Assembly: GCF_009834915.1 (NCBI RefSeq) | Contig: NZ_WVHS01000002.1 | Coordinates: forward strand, 1-64,000 | Direction of reading: 5' to 3' | DNA: 64,000 nucleotides | Origin: Hufsiella ginkgonis | Lineage (GTDB): Bacteria; Bacteroidota; Bacteroidia; Sphingobacteriales; Sphingobacteriaceae | Shown here: in pieces, positions 7,852 through 15,733 of the stretch | How positions within the stretch are numbered: position 1 is the stretch's first letter | Layout: the number at the start of each line of letters is the position of its first letter | The notes under the pieces: generated by a model | Databases searched by the model: none | What the model was told of the DNA's origin: nothing | Seen by the model: the letters and a program-made list of their open reading frames with translations, nothing else | Translations under genes and position numbers: made by a program

Positions 7852-10269
7852 ATGATTGAAAGCGAAGTAAAAGTTACAAACCAGTTTGGTGTGTCGGCAT
7901 TAAGTTTCGACGCTTTTAAGGAGATTGTGATCAACGATTACAAGATCGCCTGTGAAAGTCGCCAGGCGAGTTTGCTTGGGCGAAGGGAAGTGCTTACCGG
8001 AAAAGCCAAGTTCGGCATCTTTGGCGATGGCAAGGAGATCGCGCAGATCGCCATGGCGAAAGCTTTTAAGAACGGCGACTGGCGGGCGGGTTATTACCGC
8101 GACCAGACTTTTATGTTCGCTACAGGGATGTCGACAATCCTGGAGTTTTTTGCACAGTTATACGCAAATCCTGATACTGATTTTGACCCCGCATCCGCCG
8201 GAAGGCAAATGAACTGTCATTACGCTACGCGCAGCCTGAACGACGACGGCACCTGGAAAAATCTTGCGGAGATGAAAAACTGCTCTTCTGATATTTCTAC
8301 CACCGGCGGACAGATGGCCCGGCTCGTAGGGCTGGCACAGGCCTCCAAATTATTCCGTAATAACCCGGAGCTGGAATATCTCCGGAATTTCTCCGTAAAC
8401 GGGAATGAAGTAGCGTTTGGCACCATCGGTAACGGCTCTACGTCAGAAGGTGTGTTTTTCGAAGCGATCAATGCCGCCGGGGTAATGCAGGTGCCCATGG
8501 CGATCTCGATCTGGGACGATGCCTACGCGATCTCCGTACCGGCCGAGCTGCAAACTACCAAACAGGATATTTCAGAAATCCTGAAAGGCTTCCAGCGTGA
8601 TGAGAAGGGCGAGGGTTACGAGATCTTCAAGGTAAAGGGCTGGGACTACCCGGGCCTTTGCGAAACTTATGAAACAGCCATCCAGATCTGCCGCACAAAA
8701 CATGTCCCCGTGATGATCCACGTAGTGGAAATGACCCAGCCACAAGGGCATTCTACCTCCGGCTCGCACGAACGCTATAAAGCCGCCCACCGCCTGGAAT
8801 GGGAAAAAGAATACGACTGCCTGCTCCAGATGCGCAAATGGATGATTGAATCGGCCATAGCGACCGATGAGCAGCTGGACGAAATAGAAGACGATGCAAA
8901 AATATACGTCCGCCATTGCCAGAAAAAAGCCTGGGCCGACTTCAACATCGCCATTAAAGCGGAAACAGACCAGCTGAACAAGTTGCTGTCTGCAACCGGT
9001 AACGATGAGGTGCAGGCGCTTTCGCGTGCCCTGGACAGCACCGTAGATCCGTCGCGCCGCGATGTGATGGTTACCGCACGCAGGGCGATCCGGATATTGC
9101 GCAACGACCAGTATGACGCAAAAACACAGCTCGTTGCCTGGTACCAGGAGCAGCTGGCGGTTAACCGCGAACGTTACAACTCCAAGCTGTTTACGGATGG
9201 AGTGGATTCGCCGTTGCGTGTTCCCGTGGTAGCGCCCGAATACGAGCCGGATGCACGCCTGGTGGACGGCCGCGAAGTGCTGAACGCCTGTTTCGACGCC
9301 AACTTTATGCGCGATCCGCGGATCGTCGCCTTTGGCGAAGACGTGGGTGCCATCGGTGACGTAAACCAGGGATTTGCGGGGCTACAAGTCAAATTCGGAA
9401 CTAACCGCATCTTCGATACCGGGATCCGCGAGAACACCATCGCCGGGCAAGGTATCGGTCTGGCCATGCGCGGGTTAAAACCCATTGCCGAGATCCAGTA
9501 CCTCGACTACCTGGTATATGCGCTTACCGTGTTAACCGACGACCTGGCAAGCCTGAGCTACCGCACCAAAGCAGGGCAGAAGTCTCCCGTGATCGTGCGC
9601 ACACGTGGTCACAGGCTGGAAGGTATCTGGCATTCAGGGTCGCCGTTGGGTATGATCCTGGGATCGCTGCGCGGCATGCATATTTGCGTACCACGTAACA
9701 TGACGCAGGCAGCGGGCCTCTACAATACATTGCTTCGCGGCGACGAACCGGCATTGGTGATCGAATCCCTCAACGGCTATCGCCTGAAAGAGAAACTACC
9801 CGCTAACGTGGGTGATTTTACGGTGCCGCTTGGCAAGGCCGAAGTGGTGCTTGAAGGGAACGACATCACCGTGGTGTCGTACGGTTCCACCCTTCGCGTA
9901 GTGCAGGAGGCGGCCGTGGAGCTTGAGAAATTGGACATCCGCATCGAGATCATCGATCCGCAGACGCTGCTTCCTTTTGATACGGAACAGGTTTGCCTCG
10001 CATCGCTCAGGAAAACCAATAAGCTGCTGGTGGTAGATGAAGATCTCCCCGGGGCAGCATCTGCTTTTATCCTTCAGCAAATACTTGAAGTGCAAAACGG
10101 CTATTATTATCTCGACTCCCAGCCGCAAACATTAACGGCAGTTGATCATAGGCCGCCTTATGGTTCCGACGGCGACTATTTCTCCAAACCTTCTGTAGAT
10201 GATGTGATCGAAAAGGTGTACCATATTCTTTCTGAATCGAACCCGGGTAAGTTCCCTAAGATGTGGTAG
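7852..10269 (+). CDS. 2-oxoacid dehydrogenase E1, fused alpha and beta subunits
   Basis: About 805 residues. The N-terminal half is the E1-alpha type thiamine-diphosphate domain (GNGSTSEGVFFEAINAAG ... WDDAYAIS, matching the GDG...NN diphosphate-binding region, with the final Asn read as Asp as in other Bacteroidota fused E1s). The C-terminal half is E1-beta (AFGEDVGAIGDVNQGFAGL, the helical DTGIRENTIAGQGIGLAM region, and a transketolase C-terminal domain). It decarboxylates a 2-oxoacid and passes the acyl group to lipoyl-E2; branched-chain 2-oxoacids are the likeliest substrates for this fusion. No E2 or E3 gene adjoins it. ATG 7852 is preferred; an in-frame GTG at 7846 is possible. Confidence 0.93.
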   Translation: MIESEVKVTNQFGVSALSFDAFKEIVINDYKIACESRQASLLGRREVLTGKAKFGIFGDGKEIAQIAMAKAFKNGDWRAGYYRDQTFMFATGMSTILEFFAQLYANPDTDFDPASAGRQMNCHYATRSLNDDGTWKNLAEMKNCSSDISTTGGQMARLVGLAQASKLFRNNPELEYLRNFSVNGNEVAFGTIGNGSTSEGVFFEAINAAGVMQVPMAISIWDDAYAISVPAELQTTKQDISEILKGFQRDEKGEGYEIFKVKGWDYPGLCETYETAIQICRTKHVPVMIHVVEMTQPQGHSTSGSHERYKAAHRLEWEKEYDCLLQMRKWMIESAIATDEQLDEIEDDAKIYVRHCQKKAWADFNIAIKAETDQLNKLLSATGNDEVQALSRALDSTVDPSRRDVMVTARRAIRILRNDQYDAKTQLVAWYQEQLAVNRERYNSKLFTDGVDSPLRVPVVAPEYEPDARLVDGREVLNACFDANFMRDPRIVAFGEDVGAIGDVNQGFAGLQVKFGTNRIFDTGIRENTIAGQGIGLAMRGLKPIAEIQYLDYLVYALTVLTDDLASLSYRTKAGQKSPVIVRTRGHRLEGIWHSGSPLGMILGSLRGMHICVPRNMTQAAGLYNTLLRGDEPALVIESLNGYRLKEKLPANVGDFTVPLGKAEVVLEGNDITVVSYGSTLRVVQEAAVELEKLDIRIEIIDPQTLLPFDTEQVCLASLRKTNKLLVVDEDLPGAASAFILQQILEVQNGYYYLDSQPQTLTAVDHRPPYGSDGDYFSKPSVDDVIEKVYHILSESNPGKFPKMW

Positions 10270-10329
10270 CTGCGGCTTTTGTAGCCTCCCAGGTGTTGAA
10301 AAGAACGGGGCCCCGGAGGTGACGGATAT

Positions 10330-11019
10330 TCAGCTAAGACGTATTGGCGAGGGGCCTTTTACCGCTCTCAGCATCTCCCTCTTCCCCGGCGCGCCCGGGA
10401 GCTTTTCGACTGTAAATCCCAGCGCTTTCATCGTTCTTTTCAGGTTGCCTGTAATGGCATAAGTAACAAATACTCCGCCGGGTTTCAGGAAGCTGCACAG
10501 GTGAGCGATGGCGTCATGTGTCCATAATTCCGGCTGGTGGACGGCGGCAAATGCGTCGAAGTAAAGTACATCGTACGCCGCATCGGTATCAAAATCGGCA
10601 AATGTGCTTGTGTCGATCGCTAATTTACAAGTGTCGCTGATCATTACCGGCCCGCTTAATGCCACCAGGTATTTTGCGGCCAGCGATTGCCACGTGTTCC
10701 CGGAGATATATGCATCATAGCCGGTGCTTTTGAACAGCTCGTCTGTTACCGGGAAAGCCTCGATGCCGGTATAGTCAAGCGCGATATCCTGCTGCAGGCA
10801 CCAGTCGGCGCTAAGCATAAAGTTCAGGCCCGTGCCAAATCCGGCTTCGAGCACCGCAACAGACCCTGGATGGTTTTTTCCCGTGAAATGTTTTAACCCG
10901 GCTTCAAGGAAAACATGTTTACTCTCCTGCAGGGCGCCGTGCCGCGAATGATAATGCTCGCCAACCTCGGAATTAAAAAGGGTGTTGGAGCCATCGGAGG
11001 TAAGTACGAGTGTGATCAT
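10330..11019 (-). CDS. mnmD: tRNA 5-aminomethyl-2-thiouridine methyltransferase MnmD
   Basis: 229 residues, the length of a stand-alone MnmD (the methyltransferase half of E. coli MnmC). Visible are the N-terminal signature SEVGEHYHSRHGALQES, the SAM-binding glycine loop VLEAGFGTGLNF, and the catalytic-side segment YDVLYFDAFAAVHQPELW. It methylates the 5-aminomethyl group of U34 in tRNAs for Glu, Gln, Lys and similar, completing mnm5s2U34; the 2-thio group is added by MnmA, encoded at 32875. Its start overlaps the stop of the upstream MBL/rhodanese gene by 4 bases (ATGA), so the two are translated together. Confidence 0.93.
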   Translation of the reverse strand: MITLVLTSDGSNTLFNSEVGEHYHSRHGALQESKHVFLEAGLKHFTGKNHPGSVAVLEAGFGTGLNFMLSADWCLQQDIALDYTGIEAFPVTDELFKSTGYDAYISGNTWQSLAAKYLVALSGPVMISDTCKLAIDTSTFADFDTDAAYDVLYFDAFAAVHQPELWTHDAIAHLCSFLKPGGVFVTYAITGNLKRTMKALGFTVEKLPGAPGKREMLRAVKGPSPIRLS

Positions 11020-12383
11020 GTTACCGCCGGCGAAGATGCTTTAGCGACTGTACCGGTAAACCCGGTGACGGCTTCCCCCAGGTCGTACACCGCCGTCTCT
11101 GCCAGGGCTTCCGCAATAATGGATGAACCGATGGCCGAGCGGTAGCCGCCCGCGCAGTGCACGATCACCGGTTTACCCGCCGGGATGCGGTCCAGGTGCT
11201 TGCGAAGATCCGGGAGCGGCAGGAGCAGCGCGTTTTCGAAAATCTTACCCGCTGAATGTTCACCGCTGTTCCTGACGTCAACGATGGTGTAATCGTCCAT
11301 GTGTTTCTTAAAATGATCCAGGTCGAGCAGGGGGCTGGTCGTTGTGCCTGGTGCCGCAGCAACTACCGTTCCCGTTACCTGCTTCTCATAACCGATCTTC
11401 GCCGCCCTTGTTAACGCCGTTTGCAGGGCATTCACTGATCCGGCCAGCAGGTAGAATGGCTCATTGGGAGCGACCACTGAGCCGAGCCAGGTTTCGAACG
11501 AATTGCCATCCGGGATATTGAACGAACCAGCACGGTGCCGCGCCTTGTAATCACCGCCGGGACGGGTATCTATTTCCAGCGCGCCGGGCGGCAGGTCTTC
11601 AACGGCAACCTGGGGAATGGCCGAAATACTCTGTTTGAAAGGAGCGGCCCCGTTCCGGTTTATAGTTACATCGAACTCGAAATAAGCAGGTGTGAATGGC
11701 TGATCTGCGGTGATCAGCTGCACGAACGCCGTTTCGGTCATATCCTGGAGCGCGTAATTAGACACCCGTTCCTTCCCGATGGTGCTGAACAACTCCGGGC
11801 TCATGTTTTTGCCGCAAAGCGAACCAGGACCATGTGAAGGGTATACAAGTACTTCGTCAGGCAGCGTAAGCAGCTTTTCGCGGGTTGAATGGTACATGTC
11901 TTTGGCAAGCTCCTCCTTCCTGGCAGTGATGCTTCCCGCGTTTTCGCGAAGGTCCGGGCGACCGACGTCCCCGGCAAAGAGCGTGTCGCCGGTAAAAATG
12001 GCATGTTCTTTCCCTGATTCGCCGATCACGAGAATACAGATGCTGTCTGGCGAATGGCCGGGAGTATTGATGGCACGAAGCAGCACCGTCCCAAGCCTGA
12101 TCTCATCGCCTTCATCAAAAGTAATATGCGGGTAGCCTGCATCCACCAGTTTACTGGCATAAATGGGTGCACCGGTCTGCTGATGCAGCTCCAGGTGCGA
12201 ACTCACGAAGTCGGCATGGGGATGAGTTTCAATTACACCTGTTAATACGGCCTGGTTTGCAATGGCCCAATCGAGGTAGGGCTGCGGATCGCGTGCGGGA
12301 TCGATCACTACCATTTCGCCGCTGCTGATCACCGCGTAGGAACTATGAGCTAATCCTTTGTCGTAAAACTGTTCAATTACCAT
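11016..12383 (-). CDS. Metallo-beta-lactamase-fold persulfide dioxygenase-like protein with rhodanese domains (CstB-like)
   Basis: 455 residues. The MBL domain (1-~250) has the ETHPHADFVSSH motif of the ETHE1/persulfide dioxygenase subgroup, plus FTGDTLFAGDVGRPDL and a distal YPSHGPGSLCG. Two rhodanese-like modules follow. The first (~265-345) keeps the EIDTRPGGDYKARHRAGSFNIP fold signature but has no catalytic cysteine. The second (~355-440) has an active-site loop VHCAGGYRSA. The layout matches CstB-type enzymes that oxidise persulfides and move sulfane sulfur. It is coupled to mnmD by a 4-base overlap. A role in sulfide or persulfide detoxification is inferred from the family. Confidence 0.9.
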   Translation of the reverse strand: MVIEQFYDKGLAHSSYAVISSGEMVVIDPARDPQPYLDWAIANQAVLTGVIETHPHADFVSSHLELHQQTGAPIYASKLVDAGYPHITFDEGDEIRLGTVLLRAINTPGHSPDSICILVIGESGKEHAIFTGDTLFAGDVGRPDLRENAGSITARKEELAKDMYHSTREKLLTLPDEVLVYPSHGPGSLCGKNMSPELFSTIGKERVSNYALQDMTETAFVQLITADQPFTPAYFEFDVTINRNGAAPFKQSISAIPQVAVEDLPPGALEIDTRPGGDYKARHRAGSFNIPDGNSFETWLGSVVAPNEPFYLLAGSVNALQTALTRAAKIGYEKQVTGTVVAAAPGTTTSPLLDLDHFKKHMDDYTIVDVRNSGEHSAGKIFENALLLPLPDLRKHLDRIPAGKPVIVHCAGGYRSAIGSSIIAEALAETAVYDLGEAVTGFTGTVAKASSPAVT

Positions 12384-12391
12384 ATCTGGCG

Positions 12392-12399
12392 CAAAGATA
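12392..12399 (-). promoter_or_regulatory. -7 box of the MBL/rhodanese-mnmD operon
   Basis: TATCTTTG on the minus strand is an exact TAnnTTTG, 8 bases before the ATG at 12383. It sits in the 24-base gap after the DNA glycosylase stop codon, so the operon has its own promoter. Confidence 0.67.
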
Positions 12400-12407
12400 A
12401 AAAAACC

Positions 12408-13157
12408 TTACGGTGCTTCGTTATCCTGGTAAAGCTCCTGGCAAACCGGGCAGTAGAACGTACGCCTGTTGGTCTTCCCCATATATTCTTTGTGAAAAGG
12501 GATATGGTCTCTCGGGCAGGTCTTTTTGGTATGTGCCAGCCAGTGTTTCTTAAGCGTGAACTCCTTCTTCCACCTGAGAAAATCGAAACTGTAATTAACG
12601 GCCTCCTCCGTCATCTCTGCGAGTTTGTTTTCGGGAATGTTCCCTACCAGGTTTCCGGGGTGCACATGGATGCGAAACAAGACTTCATTCTTAATGATAT
12701 TGCCAACTCCGGCGAAAATCTCTTGGTTCAGTAACGCATCGCAGGCCAGCATTGCCGGGTTTTCGCGAAGTTTGCGGATGGCGCTATTGCCGTCCCAAGC
12801 GGGGCTCATTACATCGGCGGTCCAGTCATAAACCTCGTCGATCGGTTTTTCGATCAGCTGCACGGCGCAGGCGTACAAGTTGAGCTCGCCATCGTCGAAC
12901 TGTAAACTTAACCGGGGAATAGCTGCCTTTCGCTCATTGATGAGGTAAGACCCGAATAGCATAAAATGGATCCTGACGGTAATGGTATCGAAGCAGATGA
13001 GGAAGTGTTTTCCCCAGCTTTTAAAGTCGGTGATCACCCGGTTGTTTAGTAAGGCGGGATCGAGCTTTTTTGTGGTGCCTTCTGCACGAAGCACTTTTTG
13101 GCCTTTAAATGCCTGGACCGCTTCTTTGAGAATGATGATGGTAGGACCTTCGGGCAT
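12408..13157 (-). CDS. Fpg/Nei-family DNA glycosylase (endonuclease VIII-like)
   Basis: 249 residues from the ATG at 13157. A longer frame opens 51 bases upstream, but the family needs Met removed to expose the catalytic Pro2-Glu3, and MPEGP lies exactly at this ATG. The helix-two-turn-helix is present (LLNQEIFAGVGNIIKNEVLF), as is the C-terminal zinc-finger region CPRDHIPFHKEYMGKTNRR followed by FYCPVCQ. In the first knuckle the second Cys of the usual C-x2-C is Asp or His, so the zinc site is a variant. It removes oxidised bases and nicks abasic DNA. It stands alone between two oppositely functioning neighbours. Confidence 0.9.
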   Translation of the reverse strand: MPEGPTIIILKEAVQAFKGQKVLRAEGTTKKLDPALLNNRVITDFKSWGKHFLICFDTITVRIHFMLFGSYLINERKAAIPRLSLQFDDGELNLYACAVQLIEKPIDEVYDWTADVMSPAWDGNSAIRKLRENPAMLACDALLNQEIFAGVGNIIKNEVLFRIHVHPGNLVGNIPENKLAEMTEEAVNYSFDFLRWKKEFTLKKHWLAHTKKTCPRDHIPFHKEYMGKTNRRTFYCPVCQELYQDNEAP

Positions 13158-13212
13158 ATCGTTTTTACGGGGAGTAAAACAACTATTGAGCCAATAAAAC
13201 CTCTTCACAAAA

Positions 13213-13247
13213 AAAGCCGTCTCATAAACGGCTTATGAGACGGCTTT
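13213..13247 (-). terminator. Terminator after the M13 peptidase gene
   Basis: A perfect 15-base stem (AAAGCCGTCTCATAA and its complement) with a 5-base loop. On the minus strand it is followed by seven T. It lies 22 bases past the M13 stop codon. Confidence 0.92.
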
Positions 13248-13268
13248 TGTTTTTAGATCTTCTGATTT

Positions 13269-15317
13269 CTACCAGAGCCTGATCCTGTCTTCAGGCTTTT
13301 TGTACAGCTTGTTGCCGGGCTGTACATTAAACGCTTTATACCAGGCGTCCATGTTTACGGGAGCGCCGATGGTGCGGTACGGGCCGGGTGAATGCGAATC
13401 CGTAACGATCAGTTGTGCGGCGGTTTCGTTAAGGATATTTCCGCGCCAAACCTGTGCCCATGCCAGGAAGAAGCGCTGATCGGGCGTAAAGCCGTCTATC
13501 AGTTCGTTCGACTGGCCTTGTTTGGTCATTTTAAATGCTTCGTAAGCCGCGTTCAGTCCGCCGAGATCGCCGATATTTTCACCGAGTGTCAGCTTTCCGT
13601 TCACATGGATGGTATCCAGTACGGTATACGCATCGTATTGTTTCTGGAGCGCTTCCGCCTTTGCTTTAAACTTGGTACGGTCCTCGTCGGTCCACCAGTT
13701 GCGCAGGGTCCCGTCGGCATCATACTGGCTTCCCGAATCGTCGAATCCATGGGAGATCTCGTGCCCGATCACTGCCCCGATGCCGCCATAGTTTACGGCG
13801 TCATCCGCGTTGGGGTCAAAGAAAGGGAACTGGAGGATACCCGCGGGGAATACGATCTCGTTATTTACCGCATTGTAATAAGCGTTTACGGTAGGAGCGG
13901 TCATGCCCCAACGGCTTTTGTCTACCGGTTTGCCGAGCTGGTTTACCATCTCGTCATACTGGTACTCGCTTGAATTACGCAGGTTCGCGAAGAACGCTTT
14001 CTTGCTGATCTCCATGCCGTCATAGTTTTTCCATTTATCGGGATAAGCGATCTTCGGCGTAAAAGCGTGAAGCTTAGCCAGCGCCTTCTGTTTGGTGGCG
14101 GGGCTCATCCAGTCGAGGTTGTTGATGCGGATCTCGTATGCTTTCACCAGGTTCTGGATCATGGTGCTCATGCGGGCCTTTGCTTCGGGCTTAAAATGCT
14201 TCTGCACATACAGCTGGCCGAGCAATTCGCCCACAGTGCCATCGGTAAGTTGCGACATGCGCTGCCATCTCGGAGTTTGCACTTTCTGCCCGGTCATTAC
14301 CTGGCTGTACGCGAAGTTCGCTTTTACGAATTCGGAGCTGAGGTAAGGTGCGGCGCTTTTAAGTACGTTCCATTGCAGGTAGTCCTGGAAATCCGCCGCA
14401 GGAGTGGTAGAAACCAGGTTATCGAGATCTTTAAAGAACTTGGGATTGCCAACCAGTACGGTATCCTGGCCGGTCACTTTCATTTTCGCCATCAGCGATT
14501 TCCAATCCAGGTTGGGCGTAGTTTTGCTAAAATCGGCTACAGAAAACTTATTGTAGGTCTTATACGGGTCGCGCATTTCCACGCGGCTCATTTGTGAAGC
14601 GGCCAGTTTTTTCTCCAGCTGGAAAACCGTTTCTGCTTTTTTCTCCGCTTCGGCCTGTGGTACGCCGGTGAGAGCAAACAGCCGGGTAATGTATGTTTTA
14701 TAAGCCTGTTGGATCTTTAAGGTCGGTGCGTCGCTTTTGAGGTAATAATCACGATCTGGGAGTGTCGTGCCTCCCTGCGCAAGCTGCGGCACCATGTTCT
14801 TAACATTTTTACGGTCCTGCGCCACGCCAAATCCAAAAAGGGGAGCGCCTGCGCCGAAGGTACGCATTTCGGCAGCCAGGTTTACGGCTTCGGCGCCGCT
14901 TTTCACTGCGGCCGCTTTTGCCAGCTCGGGCTTGATGGGCGTGTACCCAAGCTTTTCGATGGCCACACTATCCATTCCTGCCGTGTAAAAATCGCCTACG
15001 CGGCGCTCGATCGAGCCGGCGGGCGCTTTCTTATTGTTGGCGGCATCGTTCAAAATGGTTTTTACGGCGTTGATGTTGAAGTCGCGAAGCTGGTTAAAGC
15101 TGCCCCAACGGGTTTCTTTGGCAGGAACCGGGTTTTTTTTGATCCAGTTCCCGCTGGCATACGTGTAAAAATCGTCGCCGGGAGGTACCGTTACGTCCAT
15201 GTTAGACTGGTCAAGAAATTTGGGCTTAACCGATCGCGGGGAGTTGTGCTGCGCGGTAGCCTGCAGGGTCACCAGCATCATACCGGGAATTAAAAGTTTG
15301 TAAATGTTTTTTTCCAT
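13269..15317 (-). CDS. M13-family zinc metallopeptidase (neprilysin/PepO type), secreted
   Basis: 682 residues from ATG 15317. This start gives a clean signal peptide (MEKNIYKLLIPGMMLVTLQATAQ); a longer frame from 15353 would bury it. The M13 N-terminal domain begins FLDQSNMDVTVPPGDDFYTYASGNWIKK. The catalytic domain carries NAYYNAVNNEIVFPAGILQFPFF, the zinc motif VIGHEISHGFDD (HExxH), the third ligand region ENIGDLGGLNAAY, and the terminal segment with DAWYKAFNV and a C-terminal W as in neprilysin. It is a periplasmic endopeptidase with a large chamber that cuts oligopeptides. It is monocistronic with a strong terminator. Confidence 0.95.
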   Translation of the reverse strand: MEKNIYKLLIPGMMLVTLQATAQHNSPRSVKPKFLDQSNMDVTVPPGDDFYTYASGNWIKKNPVPAKETRWGSFNQLRDFNINAVKTILNDAANNKKAPAGSIERRVGDFYTAGMDSVAIEKLGYTPIKPELAKAAAVKSGAEAVNLAAEMRTFGAGAPLFGFGVAQDRKNVKNMVPQLAQGGTTLPDRDYYLKSDAPTLKIQQAYKTYITRLFALTGVPQAEAEKKAETVFQLEKKLAASQMSRVEMRDPYKTYNKFSVADFSKTTPNLDWKSLMAKMKVTGQDTVLVGNPKFFKDLDNLVSTTPAADFQDYLQWNVLKSAAPYLSSEFVKANFAYSQVMTGQKVQTPRWQRMSQLTDGTVGELLGQLYVQKHFKPEAKARMSTMIQNLVKAYEIRINNLDWMSPATKQKALAKLHAFTPKIAYPDKWKNYDGMEISKKAFFANLRNSSEYQYDEMVNQLGKPVDKSRWGMTAPTVNAYYNAVNNEIVFPAGILQFPFFDPNADDAVNYGGIGAVIGHEISHGFDDSGSQYDADGTLRNWWTDEDRTKFKAKAEALQKQYDAYTVLDTIHVNGKLTLGENIGDLGGLNAAYEAFKMTKQGQSNELIDGFTPDQRFFLAWAQVWRGNILNETAAQLIVTDSHSPGPYRTIGAPVNMDAWYKAFNVQPGNKLYKKPEDRIRLW

Positions 15318-15610
15318 AGTGTTTTTTTTAACCGCGAAAGTCATACGCTTCAAGAAATACTAACGTTAATGAGAGATCACCGTACGCTGCGGGTTACGTT
15401 AGGGTGTAAATATATCCGATTCCACCATAAATAAGAAATTGACAGTAAGCGAAGATCACTTATTGAACCAGCCGAGGATCCGCCTGACGTGAGTAGAATG
15501 AAAAATTAAGCTTGAAATTTTAAGATTAGGAAAGAATTTCATAGTAAGTTCATCTTCAGGTAATATAACTGTAGATAATTAAGAATATTGTTCCGGGCTC
15601 CATTTTTTTG

Positions 15611-15690
15611 TTGCCGTCAGCCACCCGCCGCCAGCTTTTTGTAAGGCCAAAAAGGAGCTGAGAGCTGACGGCTGATAGTTGACAGCCAAA
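15611..15690. repeat. Dispersed inverted repeat, family A, upstream of valS
   Basis: GCCGTCAGC near 15612 pairs with GCTGACGGC near 15665-15673. An inner CAGCTTTTTG pairs with CCAAAAAGGAGCTG. The right end GCTGATAGTTGACAGCCAAA (15671-15690) matches 46759-46778 at 19 of 20 bases, so this is a dispersed element. Confidence 0.62.
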
Positions 15691-15697
15691 AAAATCT

Positions 15698-15705
15698 TAT
15701 TTTTG
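15698..15705 (+). promoter_or_regulatory. -7 box of valS
   Basis: TATTTTTG is an exact TAnnTTTG, with TTGACA starting at 15679 as a possible upstream element. It is 28 bases before the ATG at 15734. Confidence 0.63.
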
Positions 15706-15733
15706 CACCTCCCTTAACCCGGGAGCCCGAAGC

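Larger units (their letters stand above)
15354..15733. other. Intergenic region between the M13 peptidase and valS
   Basis: 380 bases separating divergent genes. The left part has TATATTTA on the minus strand near 15405-15412, a one-mismatch -7 box for the peptidase. The middle is plain A+T-rich sequence. The right part holds a folded repeat (15611-15690) and the valS promoter. No ORF is convincing. Confidence 0.5.

Noticed and set aside
13199-13250. Possible small RNA around the M13 terminator
   Set aside because: The hairpin is fully explained as the terminator of the M13 peptidase gene.
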